From Svornostia sp051306365 (lineage in GTDB: Bacteria > Actinomycetota > Thermoleophilia > Solirubrobacterales > Solirubrobacteraceae), in NCBI GenBank assembly GCA_051306365.1, contig JBPPNC010000097.1, positions 1-10,417 on the forward strand: 10,417 bases of DNA, given 5' to 3'. Both the position numbers and the translations under genes were made by a program. Within the stretch, counting starts at the first letter, position 1, and every line of letters starts with the position of its first letter. Below the pieces are notes generated by a model. It ran no database searches. It was not told where the DNA came from and was given only the letters and a program-made list of their open reading frames with translations. Positions 1 through 6,339 of the stretch are shown one piece after another.

Positions 1-457
1 TGCTGCCGTCCACCCGCCGGATCTTGCTGTTGCCGGTGTCGGCGATGAGGAACGAGTCCGCGTCGATCGCGGCGACGCCCTGCGGGAACGTGAGCTGCGC
101 CGCCGTCGCCGCGGAGCCATCGCCGCACAGCCCGGTCGGCACCCCGCAGGTCGAGCCGCTCCCGGCGACGGTGGTGATCGAGCCATCGGGAGCGATCCGC
201 CGGATACGGTGGGTGTTCGTGTCGGCGAAGATCACCGCCCCGCCGGGCAGCGCCGCGACGCCCTTGGGGTTGTCCAGCTGCGCAGCGCTCGCCGGGCCGC
301 CGTCGCCGCAGAGCGCCGTGGGCGGCGAGCAGGCGGCCCCGGTCCCGGCGAACGGGAAGATGAAGGTGCCGTCGATCGCCGCGGAGGCTCCCGCGGGCAG
401 CGCCGCGGAGCCCACGAGTGCGAGGGCGGCAGCCACGATGATGGTCGGTCGGATCAT
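1..457 (-). CDS. Secreted NHL-repeat (beta-propeller) protein, 3' part beyond window
   Basis: The reading frame is open from ATG at 457 down to the left edge (152 codons), so the C-terminus is missing. Residues 1-27 form a signal peptide: a short basic start (MIRP), a hydrophobic core and an Ala-rich end, with likely cleavage after ASA. The mature part shows two copies of an NHL-type unit: a C-x6-C-GDG entry, AAQL, then (N/F)P-x-GVAA, then FADTNTHRIRRI or IADTGNSKIRRV, with 'DGSITTVAGSGS' between them. Such repeats form extracytoplasmic beta-propeller blades; ligand and role are unknown. The paired cysteines before each GDG could form disulfides. It is divergent from the cyclase gene, about 70 bases away. 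Family assignment is firm; function is not. Confidence 0.85.
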   Translation of the reverse strand, partial: MIRPTIIVAAALALVGSAALPAGASAAIDGTFIFPFAGTGAACSPPTALCGDGGPASAAQLDNPKGVAALPGGAVIFADTNTHRIRRIAPDGSITTVAGSGSTCGVPTGLCGDGSAATAAQLTFPQGVAAIDADSFLIADTGNSKIRRVDGS

Positions 458-470
458 GGTGCGTCGGCCG

Positions 471-476
471 ACGATA
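471..476 (-). promoter_or_regulatory. Possible -10 box for the NHL-repeat gene
   Basis: TATCGT on the minus strand fits the TANNNT pattern of actinobacterial -10 boxes and lies 13 bases before the ATG at 457. No convincing -35 is seen; a TTCGAC lies only 14 bases upstream. Weak call. Confidence 0.3.
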
Positions 477-526
477 CGCCCGCGCGCGCGGTCGAAGTGT
501 CGCCCTGCTGACACGAACACGGTCGG

Positions 527-2308
527 ATGCGCGACGGAGCGGCCGTGGACCTGAGGACGAGGCGCTGGGTCACGGCGGGCATCGTCGCGCTCGTCGCGGT
601 CGTCTCCGGGCTCGTGGTCGCCGCGACCGACGTGCTGCGTGGGCCGGAACTGGGGACGGTCGACGCGCGGTTTGCGGTCCGGGGCGAGCAGCCGGTGCCG
701 GATGACGTCGTGTTCGTGGCGATCGACGAGAGGTCGATCACCGAGCTCGGCGGGTGGCCGTTCCCGCGCGGCGACCACGCCGACCTCATCGACGCCCTGC
801 TGGCGGACGACGCAAAGGTCGTCGCGCTCGACGTCGAGTTCAGCCAGCCCTCGGACTCTCCCGCCGACGATCTCGCCCTGCGCCGGGCGGCGCGCCGTGC
901 CGGTGACCAGCTGGTGCTCGCCAGCGCGAGCGTGCTCAAGGACGCGCGGCGCCCGTTCGTGGCGATCGGGCGCAAGGAGTTCGAGGCGCCGGGCGTGGCG
1001 AAGGGCGATGTCGCCTACCGCGCCGACCCAGGCGGCTACTACCGGCGCGTCGGGGTGATCGAAGGGGCGCCGCACTTCGTCACGGAAGCGGTTCGCCTGG
1101 CCGGCAGACCGGTGCCCGAAGAGGCGAGGGGCGACCCCGGCCAGTGGATCGACTTCGTCGGCGATGCCGGGCGGATCCAGACCTTCTCGTACGTCGACGT
1201 GCTCGACGGCAAGGTCCCGCGCGAGGAGCTCGCGGGGAAGGTCGTCGTCGTCGGACCCGCCGCGACCTCGCTGCGCGACGAGCATCCCGTCCCCACCGGT
1301 CCGGTGATGGACGGCGCCGAGATTCACGCCAGCGCGATCCACACGCTCCTGCGCGGTGTTCCCCTGCGTGATGCGCCCGAGTGGTGGGCCGTCGCGCTGC
1401 TCGTCCTCGCGGGGATCGCGGCACCCGTCGCCGTCGCGTTCGCGCCGATCCGGCGCGCCCTGCTCGCCGGCCTGCTCGTGGGCGTCGGCGCGATCGCGGG
1501 GGTCCTCGTCTTCAGCCAACTGGCGTTCAACGCGGGCCACGTCGTCGAGATCCTGCCGGCGCTCACGGCCGGGCTCGTCGGCACTGTCGGCGCGATCGGC
1601 GCGACCTACGCCACCGAGCTGCGCCGCCGCGCGCAGCAGCGCCGCGCGTTCGAGCGCTTCGTCCCGGCCTCCGTCGTCGAAGAGGTGCTCGACCGCATGG
1701 GCGGCGAGGCGAAGCTCGCGGGCATCCAGCGTGAGGGGACCGTGATGTTCTGCGACCTGCGGGGCTTCACGACGTTCGCGGAGTCACTGCCCGCAGAGCT
1801 CGTCTTCGAGGTGTTGAACACGTACCTCACCGAGGTCAGCGACGCGATCCTCGACCACGGCGGCACCCTCGTCACGTACCTCGGCGACGGCGTCATGGCG
1901 GTGTTCGGCGCGCCGCTCGCCCAAGACGACCACGCCGACCGTGCGCTCGCCGCCGCCCGGGAGATCCTCGAGCCGCGGCTCGGACGCTTCAACGCGGCGA
2001 CGGGCCAGAACTTCCGCATCGGCATCGGCCTGCATTCGGGCCCGGTGATGTCCGGCAACGTCGGCTCCCATCGGCGCATGGAGTACGCGGCCGTGGGTGA
2101 CGTGACGAACACCGCCGCGCGCCTGCAGGCCGAGACCAAGGGCACGCCCCACCAGCTGCTGCTGAGCGAAGACACCCGCGCGGCGCTGCAGGCCGGCGAT
2201 CCGGCCGATCTCGTCGACGTCGGTGAGGTCGAGCTGCGCGGGCGCGCCGAGCCGGTGCGGTGCTGGTCGCTGGCTACGCCCGCAGCGGGGCCGCCGGACC
2301 CTCGGTGA
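527..2308 (+). CDS. CHASE2-domain class III nucleotide cyclase
   Basis: A membrane receptor cyclase of 593 residues. A first membrane segment (about 14-34) leads into an extracytoplasmic CHASE2 sensor domain (about 35-280; 'DDVVFVAIDERSI', 'VVALDVEFSQ'). Three further membrane helices follow (about 285-305, 311-332, 338-358), then a catalytic domain (about 400-580). The metal-binding aspartates D410 (FCDLRGFT) and D454 (LGDGVMAVFGAP) and the transition-state N528/R532 (VTNTAARL) are present, so activity is likely. The positions that usually choose adenine (Lys and Asp/Thr) hold T450 and A521, so the product (cAMP or cGMP) is uncertain. No Shine-Dalgarno precedes ATG 527; GTG 545 has one, giving 587 residues. 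The 3' end overlaps the convergent gene by 35 bases. The cyclase probably signals an envelope stimulus through a cyclic nucleotide. Confidence 0.93.
   Translation: MRDGAAVDLRTRRWVTAGIVALVAVVSGLVVAATDVLRGPELGTVDARFAVRGEQPVPDDVVFVAIDERSITELGGWPFPRGDHADLIDALLADDAKVVALDVEFSQPSDSPADDLALRRAARRAGDQLVLASASVLKDARRPFVAIGRKEFEAPGVAKGDVAYRADPGGYYRRVGVIEGAPHFVTEAVRLAGRPVPEEARGDPGQWIDFVGDAGRIQTFSYVDVLDGKVPREELAGKVVVVGPAATSLRDEHPVPTGPVMDGAEIHASAIHTLLRGVPLRDAPEWWAVALLVLAGIAAPVAVAFAPIRRALLAGLLVGVGAIAGVLVFSQLAFNAGHVVEILPALTAGLVGTVGAIGATYATELRRRAQQRRAFERFVPASVVEEVLDRMGGEAKLAGIQREGTVMFCDLRGFTTFAESLPAELVFEVLNTYLTEVSDAILDHGGTLVTYLGDGVMAVFGAPLAQDDHADRALAAAREILEPRLGRFNAATGQNFRIGIGLHSGPVMSGNVGSHRRMEYAAVGDVTNTAARLQAETKGTPHQLLLSEDTRAALQAGDPADLVDVGEVELRGRAEPVRCWSLATPAAGPPDPR
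536..539 (+). promoter_or_regulatory. Ribosome binding site favouring a GTG start at 545 for the cyclase
   Basis: GGAG lies 5 bases before GTG 545, in frame with ATG 527 and six codons inside the longer reading. ATG 527 itself has no purine-rich motif or TANNNT box at leaderless distance. The shorter product begins VDLRTRRW and keeps the whole first membrane segment, so either start gives a working topology. Confidence 0.45.
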
Positions 2309-3527
2309 GCACGCGGTCGGCGACGGCGCGCAGGTCGCTGTCAAGGTGCCCGCAGACCACGTCGCGCAGGACCGCGCGGAGGTGGTCGGCGAGTTCGCCG
2401 GCGACCTTCGCCGACGACCCGTCGGACGGCGTCAGCGCAGCGACGGCCGCCCGCTCGGCGGCGATCGCGTGGCCCACGAGCACCATGAGCTGCGGTCGCT
2501 CCTCCGGCGGCGCGCACAGCGCCGCGACCCGTTCGGCCAGCCGGCCGCTCTGCGGGCCCTCGGGCTCGAGCAGCGCACGGAGTGCCAGCAGGTGGTCGGT
2601 CAGCCCATCGAGCGGGTCAAGACGGTCGCAGCCCAGCTCGTAGCGCCGCAGCGCCCAGGCGATCTCCCCGTGCCGAGGCGCGCGCCGGGCGACGAGCGAG
2701 CAGAACCCGCGCAGCTCGTCCTCCTCGTCGGCACGCAGTTCGAGCCGGCCACGCGGCGCATGGGCGCCCGTGCCGAGCGCCAGCGCGCCCCAGGGGCCAC
2801 CCGCGGTGCGCACGTACGCCACCGGCGCCAGGGCGGGCGCCTCGGAGTCGAACAGCCGAAGGGCGGTCTGCAGCTGGCGCAGGCGGGCACGGGCGGTGGT
2901 CGCGGGCGTCGGCCCGTCCGCCTCGTCGATCGTGGAGAGGACGGCGAGCACAGCGTCGCCCGGCCCGACCGCCGCGAGGGCTTCCAGCGGCGCGTCGGGC
3001 ACCGTCGCGTCGGCGCACAGCTCGAGTCCCTCGCCCAGCGCGATCCGATCGCTCTCGATCTCCAGCCCGAGCACCGAGACGACGGTGAGCGTCTGCGTGC
3101 GGCCGGCGAGGATCGTCTGCTCCAGCGCGTCGTACACCGGGTCGAAGCGGGCGTCGGTCAACACGAACTCCGTCGTGTCGGCGTACACGGCGCTGATGAA
3201 GATCCGCAGCGCGGCGTCGGCGCGGTCGCGCGTGCGCTCGGGGATCCGCTGTTCTCCCTGCGCGCGCAGGTAGCCCGTCACGTCGAGCTGCTCCAGCATC
3301 CGTACCGCGGGCGGGTACGCGGGCAGGCGGCCGAGGGCGGCGATCCGGCGGCGGACGAACTCGGCCGTCAGCGGGCGGTAGCAGTAGAGCGCGGGCTCGT
3401 GGCGGCCGTGGGTGTTCTCGACCACCTCGAAGGGGATGTCCGCGCCCGCGGCTGCGTCAGCGGCCAGCTGACCGCCGGCCTGCTCGGCGTAGTCGCGCAG
3501 CGCGTCGTGGAGCTGACGGTGCCGCAT
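2274..3527 (-). CDS. Unknown 417-residue protein with HEPN/ApeA-like C-terminal region
   Basis: I do not recognise the family. The start at 3527 (MRHRQLHDAL) has GAAGG 8 bases upstream; the frame continues open back into znuA but with low-complexity Arg/Ser-rich shadow sequence. No signal peptide or membrane helix is visible, so it is probably cytoplasmic. Residues about 290-365 ('WALRRYELGCDRLDPLDG', 'LLALRALLEPEG', 'RLAERVAALCAPPEER') resemble the helical pattern of ApeA/HEPN-type domains, where an acidic entry, an 'ALEALL' helix and a late R-x4-H-like motif are typical. Here R359 remains but the His is not seen, so an RNase role is not supported. It lies 43 bases after znuA on the same strand, which allows co-transcription. 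Its 3' end overlaps the cyclase gene by 35 bases. Confidence 0.82.
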   Translation of the reverse strand: MRHRQLHDALRDYAEQAGGQLAADAAAGADIPFEVVENTHGRHEPALYCYRPLTAEFVRRRIAALGRLPAYPPAVRMLEQLDVTGYLRAQGEQRIPERTRDRADAALRIFISAVYADTTEFVLTDARFDPVYDALEQTILAGRTQTLTVVSVLGLEIESDRIALGEGLELCADATVPDAPLEALAAVGPGDAVLAVLSTIDEADGPTPATTARARLRQLQTALRLFDSEAPALAPVAYVRTAGGPWGALALGTGAHAPRGRLELRADEEDELRGFCSLVARRAPRHGEIAWALRRYELGCDRLDPLDGLTDHLLALRALLEPEGPQSGRLAERVAALCAPPEERPQLMVLVGHAIAAERAAVAALTPSDGSSAKVAGELADHLRAVLRDVVCGHLDSDLRAVADRVLTEGPAAPLRA

Positions 3528-3570
3528 GCACGCGACCTTCGCCGCGCGCACGGGACTTCCTGCCCGGCGG

Positions 3571-4554
3571 TCAGGACGCCGGCAGCTCGCACGTGCCCTG
3601 CGTGCCGGTGAATCCGTCGGCGAGCGCGCCCGCGTTGAAACGGACCATGTCGAGGTACGTCGCGCCCGTGGAGCCCGCGTCACCGAGCGAGTCGCTCCAC
3701 AGCGGTGGGCCGACCTCCGCGCCGGCCCGGTCGGCGATCGCGCGCTCCAGGCGCTGGTTGACCGTGTTCTCGGCGAAGACCGTCCGGACGTCCTCGGCCT
3801 CGATGGTGCGAATGAGGTCGGTGACCGCACCGGCGGACGCCTGGGACTGCGTCGACCGGCTGGGGATCACGGTGCCGACGACCTCGATGTCGTAGCGGTC
3901 GGCGACGTAGCCGAACGCGTCGTGGTTCGTGACGAGCTTGCGCTCCGCGGCCGGGATGCCGTCCATGCAGGCGGCGATCGCCCCGTCGAGGGCCTTGAGC
4001 TGGGCGGTGTAGGCCCTGGCGTTCTCGTCGTAGGTCGCGGCGCCCGCGGGGTCGGTCTGCACCAGTGCGGCACGGATCGCCTCGACCGCGAGGACGGCGT
4101 TGGCCGGGTCCTGCCACCAGTGCGGATCGACCTCCTCCTCAGCGTGCTCCTCCTCGCTGTGGCCCTCCTCCTCATGGTCGTGGCCGCCCCTGCGCGTCTG
4201 CACCGCGTCGATGAGCGTCACCTCGGTGGCGTCGCTGCCCGCGTTCTCGACGACGTCGTCGAGCCACGCGTCGAGATCTCCACCGGACCGCACGACGAGG
4301 CCGGCTGAGGCCACGGCCTTCGCGTCGCTCGGACGGGGCTCGTAGTCGTGCGGGTCGGCGTTCTCGGGCAGGACGGTCGTGACCTCGGCACGGTCCCCCG
4401 CCACGTTGCGGACCAGATCACCCGCGATCGTGGTGGTCGCGACGACCTTCGGCCCGCCGGCGCTCGACGCGCTGCCGCCGTCGTCGTCTCCGCAGGCGGC
4501 GAGGACGACGGACGTGGTGGCGGCGAGGGCGAGCAGCAGGCGGCGGGTGGACAT
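3571..4554 (-). CDS. znuA: Zinc/manganese ABC transporter substrate-binding lipoprotein (ZnuA-like)
   Basis: A 327-residue cluster A-I (ZnuA/MntC type) metal-binding protein that would deliver Zn2+ or Mn2+ to an ABC importer at the outer face of the membrane. Residues 1-21 are a lipoprotein signal with lipobox LAAC (lipidated C21). The likely metal ligands are H69 (ADPHDYEPRP), H145 (DPHWWQDP), H211 (NHDAFGY) and D288 (WSDSLGD), the usual three-His, one-acid set. An acidic His-rich loop just before H145 (H125, H127, H132, H137) favours zinc over manganese, since ZnuA proteins carry such loops. Length is normal. No permease or ATPase gene lies next to it, so the importer must be encoded elsewhere or the component is shared. 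A Fur/Zur-like dyad overlaps its promoter. Confidence 0.93.
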   Translation of the reverse strand: MSTRRLLLALAATTSVVLAACGDDDGGSASSAGGPKVVATTTIAGDLVRNVAGDRAEVTTVLPENADPHDYEPRPSDAKAVASAGLVVRSGGDLDAWLDDVVENAGSDATEVTLIDAVQTRRGGHDHEEEGHSEEEHAEEEVDPHWWQDPANAVLAVEAIRAALVQTDPAGAATYDENARAYTAQLKALDGAIAACMDGIPAAERKLVTNHDAFGYVADRYDIEVVGTVIPSRSTQSQASAGAVTDLIRTIEAEDVRTVFAENTVNQRLERAIADRAGAEVGPPLWSDSLGDAGSTGATYLDMVRFNAGALADGFTGTQGTCELPAS

Positions 4555-4565
4555 GCCGACCAGGC

Positions 4566-4587
4566 TAACAGCGAATGATTCGCGTTA
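4566..4587 (-). promoter_or_regulatory. Fur/Zur-like operator upstream of znuA
   Basis: A dyad TAAC(A)GCGAAT-G-ATTCGCGTTA: the arms match perfectly apart from one extra A in the left arm. The centre AATGATT resembles the core of actinobacterial Zur boxes. It lies 11 bases before the znuA ATG and touches the likely -10 (TAAGAT), so a bound repressor would block transcription under metal-replete conditions. The pattern is seen; the identity of the regulator is inferred. Confidence 0.6.
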
Positions 4588-4686
4588 TCTTAACGGCGAA
4601 CGGGCCGTGAGCCACGGCGATCGGGCGACGAGCCAGGAGCGGATCGCGGTCGCCGAAGCGCCGCCGACCATGCATTGGGCGCACAT
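4585..4686 (-). CDS. Cys-x2-Cys microprotein, 33 residues
   Basis: A very short gene beginning MCAQCM and continuing VGGASATAIRSWLVARSPW. The N-terminal C2-x2-C5 pair could bind a metal or take part in thiol chemistry; the rest is a short helix-prone stretch with basic residues. I recall short actinobacterial proteins with a similar MCxQCM start but cannot name a family. A TANNNT box (TACGCT, 4693-4698) lies six bases before the ATG, the same geometry as the cytochrome c gene downstream, and supports a leaderless transcript. Its stop codon falls inside the znuA operator, so the two genes may be co-transcribed or co-regulated. Chance is possible for an ORF this short. Confidence 0.5.
   Translation of the reverse strand: MCAQCMVGGASATAIRSWLVARSPWLTARSPLR
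4587..4592 (-). promoter_or_regulatory. -10 box for znuA
   Basis: TAAGAT on the minus strand, 32 bases before the znuA ATG. It abuts the dyad at 4566-4587, with transcription expected to start inside that dyad. No good -35 is visible and the znuA Shine-Dalgarno is weak. Confidence 0.45.
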
Positions 4687-4692
4687 ACCGGG

Positions 4693-4698
4693 AGCGTA
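4693..4698 (-). promoter_or_regulatory. -10 box for a leaderless microprotein transcript
   Basis: TACGCT on the minus strand, six bases from the ATG at 4686. The corresponding -35 zone (about 4716-4721) falls within the left arm of the 15-bp inverted repeat, so a protein bound there would affect this promoter. Confidence 0.4.
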
Positions 4699-4705
4699 GC
4701 GGCGT

Positions 4706-4755
4706 GCATCGGGGCGCGAAACGGGGGCTCCGTTACCCACTTCGCGCCCCGATGC
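4706..4755. repeat. Perfect 15-bp inverted repeat between divergent genes
   Basis: GCATCGGGGCGCGAA (4706-4720) is the exact reverse complement of TTCGCGCCCCGATGC (4741-4755), with a 20-base spacer. It lies between two divergent promoters: its left arm covers the -35 zone of the microprotein gene, and its right arm ends just before the -35 zone of the sucrase/ferredoxin-like gene. It could be a shared operator, or a hairpin that blocks read-through. No T-tract follows it on either strand, so a simple terminator is less likely. Confidence 0.75.
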
Positions 4756-4781
4756 GTGAGGCAACCGCGCTGGCGCACGCC

Positions 4782-4787
4782 TAGCCT
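4782..4787 (+). promoter_or_regulatory. -10 box for the sucrase/ferredoxin-like gene
   Basis: TAGCCT (TANNNT) lies 8 bases before GTG 4796, so transcription would start at or very near the start codon. There is no Shine-Dalgarno, which fits leaderless initiation. Confidence 0.45.
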
Positions 4788-4795
4788 GTGACTTC

Positions 4796-5719
4796 GTGCC
4801 CGCCGCCCGCCACGAGCTCTGGTCCCCTCCGTGCACCGCGCAGTCCGAGGGGCTCGGCGAGACCCCTGGCGGAACCGCCGCGCCGGAGCGGCGATGGCTC
4901 GTCATCGAGCAGCCCGGCGCGTGGGGCCACAGCGCGTTGCGCGAGAGCGACCTGGACATCCAGATCGCCGAGGAACTCGCCGCGCGGGCCGAGGCGCGCG
5001 CGATGCGCCTGCAGGTCGTCCGGCGCCGCCTCGGCCGCGTGCCGGGCGAACGCCGCGTCGCGATGCTCGCGTGCCTCGAACCCGGGAACCGGTGGCTCGA
5101 GGAGGTGCCGATCGCGCACGCCGACGAGCTCCTCGACCTCGACCTCGACACGTTCGCCGTCGGGACGCCCACGGGCGCAGGCCGACTCCTCGATCACCCC
5201 CGCTGGCTCGTCTGCACGCACGGCACAAAGGACCCGTGCTGCGCCAAGCGGGGCCTGCCCGTGCTCGCGCAGCTGCGCAGGATCGTCGGTGAGCGGGCCT
5301 GGCATTCGGCGCACCTCGGCGGGGACCGCTTCGCCGCGAACGTCGCCGTCCTCCCGCTCGGCATCACGCTCGGCCGGGTGCCTGCCGACGCGGTCCCCGA
5401 CCTCGTCGACGACATCGACGGCGGACGGCTGCCGCTCGAGCTGCTGCGCGGGCAGGCCGGGTGGCCGAAGCCGGTGCAGGTCGCCGAGCTGGCCGCCCGT
5501 CGCGAGCTGGACCTGCGTGAGCTCGGCGAGGTCACCGTGCTCGGCGCCGAAGCCGACGGCGACGCGCACGTCGTCGTCCTGTCCGTGCCCGGCGAGACCG
5601 TGACCGTGCGCGTCGAGCACCGGGAGACCGGGACCCTGCGCCCGGTCTCCTGCCGCGCGGACCAGGCGACCGACCCGGGCGCCTGGTCCGTCCTCGGAAT
5701 CAGCCGCGCCGCACGCTGA
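4796..5719 (+). CDS. Sucrase/ferredoxin-like family protein (thioredoxin-like Fe-S fold)
   Basis: A 307-residue cytoplasmic protein of the sucrase/ferredoxin-like family (Apd1-related, PF06999 type). The core motif is C140-THGTKDPC-C149, a C-x8-C spacing as in the Apd1 [2Fe-2S] centre, followed by H173-LGG-D177-RFAAN. In Apd1 the second pair is His-x3-His; here the last position is Asp, which also occurs in many actinobacterial members as far as I recall. The fold is thioredoxin-like and an electron-transfer or redox role is expected; no sucrase activity is implied by the name. Start GTG 4796 was chosen because a TANNNT box precedes it at leaderless distance. Two perfect stem-loops lie in the last 30 codons. 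It is followed closely by the cytochrome c gene, which has its own promoter. Confidence 0.9.
   Translation: MPAARHELWSPPCTAQSEGLGETPGGTAAPERRWLVIEQPGAWGHSALRESDLDIQIAEELAARAEARAMRLQVVRRRLGRVPGERRVAMLACLEPGNRWLEEVPIAHADELLDLDLDTFAVGTPTGAGRLLDHPRWLVCTHGTKDPCCAKRGLPVLAQLRRIVGERAWHSAHLGGDRFAANVAVLPLGITLGRVPADAVPDLVDDIDGGRLPLELLRGQAGWPKPVQVAELAARRELDLRELGEVTVLGAEADGDAHVVVLSVPGETVTVRVEHRETGTLRPVSCRADQATDPGAWSVLGISRAAR
5623..5650 (+). repeat. Stem-loop within the 3' end of the sucrase/ferredoxin-like gene
   Basis: GGAGACCGGG and CCCGGTCTCC form a perfect 10-bp stem with an 8-base loop, inside the coding sequence for HRETGTLRPVSC. Only 7 bases separate it from a second perfect stem-loop. Confidence 0.55.
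5658..5690 (+). repeat. Second stem-loop at the 3' end of the same gene
   Basis: CGGACCAGGCG and CGCCTGGTCCG form a perfect 11-bp stem with an 11-base loop, ending 29 bases before the gene's last base. It may work with the preceding stem as an intragenic stop or mRNA-stabilising structure before the cytochrome c promoter. No U-tract follows. Confidence 0.55.
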
Positions 5720-5740
5720 GCCGCCGCGTCACCGTGGGGG

Positions 5741-5746
5741 TACGAT
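5741..5746 (+). promoter_or_regulatory. -10 box for the cytochrome c gene
   Basis: TACGAT (TANNNT), preceded by GGGGG, lies six bases before ATG 5753. There is no Shine-Dalgarno in the remaining gap, so a leaderless mRNA is likely. Confidence 0.55.
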
Positions 5747-5752
5747 GCGGCC

Positions 5753-6154
5753 ATGTGTCCACGTTTCCGCCTCGCCCACGCTCTTGCGACCGGCGCCTGC
5801 GCGCTGGCCTTCGTCGCCGCCGGATGCGGCGGAGACGATGAGGAGGAGGGCGGCTCCGGCGGGGCCACGGCCCCAGCGGCGGAGACGCAGCCGGCCGGAG
5901 ACGAAGGCGGCGCCACGGCGTCCGTGGACGGCGCGGAGGTCTTCAAGTCCAACTGCGCGAGCTGCCACACGCTCGCCGCCGCCGACGCGAACGGCAGCTT
6001 CGGCGTCAACCTCGACGAGCTGAAGCCCGACGCCGCCACGGTCTCCGCCCAGGTGAAGGCCGGCGGCGGTGGCATGCCGTCGTTCGACGGCCAGCTCAAC
6101 GAGGCGGAGATCCAGGCCGTCTCGGACTACGTCGCCGACAACGCCGGCAAGTAG
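5753..6154 (+). CDS. Cytochrome c lipoprotein, single heme
   Basis: A 133-residue class I cytochrome c anchored on the outer face of the membrane. The N-terminus is a lipoprotein signal ending in VAAGC (C25 lipidated). An acidic, Gly/Ala-rich linker (about 26-58) follows, then the cytochrome domain with heme motif C68-ASCH72 and probable axial ligand M108 in GGGMPSF. The C-terminal helix (EIQAVSDYVADNAGK) matches the cytochrome c fold. It would carry electrons between respiratory complexes or oxidases. It is transcribed from its own leaderless promoter and ends before a strong hairpin. The redox theme is shared with the gene upstream, but no partner oxidase is in the window. Confidence 0.93.
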   Translation: MCPRFRLAHALATGACALAFVAAGCGGDDEEEGGSGGATAPAAETQPAGDEGGATASVDGAEVFKSNCASCHTLAAADANGSFGVNLDELKPDAATVSAQVKAGGGGMPSFDGQLNEAEIQAVSDYVADNAGK

Positions 6155-6195
6155 CCCCGGTTTCGGTGCCCGCGGGTAGCGGGTATCTCACCTTC

Positions 6196-6229
6196 TGCCT
6201 GCGTCGCCGAGGCAGCGGCGACGCAGGCA
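6196..6229 (+). terminator. Terminator-like hairpin after the cytochrome c gene
   Basis: TGCCTGCGTCGCC and GGCGACGCAGGCA form a perfect 13-bp stem with an 8-base loop (GAGGCAGC), 41 bases after the cytochrome c stop, followed by TGCTTTCC. The U-tract is short, as is common in high-GC genomes. Confidence 0.65.
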
Positions 6230-6302
6230 TGCTTTCCGGTCAATCGCGATTCCCGTCGCCGCTGTACTCCGGTTCAAGCTGCGCGCGAGAGAGCAGAACC
6301 CA

Positions 6303-6339
6303 TGTACACCACTGCACATGTGATGTACAGTGGTGTACA
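6303..6339 (+). promoter_or_regulatory. P450 promoter embedded in a perfect 12-bp inverted repeat
   Basis: TGTACACCACTG (6303-6314) and CAGTGGTGTACA (6328-6339) are exact reverse complements around a 13-base centre that contains the palindrome CACATGTG. The left TGTACA (6303-6308) can serve as a -35 and TACAGT (6326-6331) as a -10, with 17 bases between them. TGTACA occurs three times (6303, 6324, 6334). The layout fits an operator for a dimeric repressor, possibly TetR type, that covers both promoter elements. No regulator gene is adjacent. Confidence 0.7.

Noticed and set aside
2223..3611. A 462-codon plus-strand open frame
   Set aside because: It lies wholly opposite the 2274-3527 gene, is Arg/Gly/Val-rich and has no coherent domain; it is a shadow frame of high-GC coding DNA.
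3528..3830. N-terminal extension of the unknown protein back to 3830
   Set aside because: The extension overlaps znuA and is low-complexity Arg/Ser/Thr sequence; GAAGG before 3527 supports the shorter start.
4585..5172. A 195-codon minus-strand frame running into the sucrase/ferredoxin-like gene
   Set aside because: Only its last 33 codons look like a gene; the rest lies opposite a well-supported gene.
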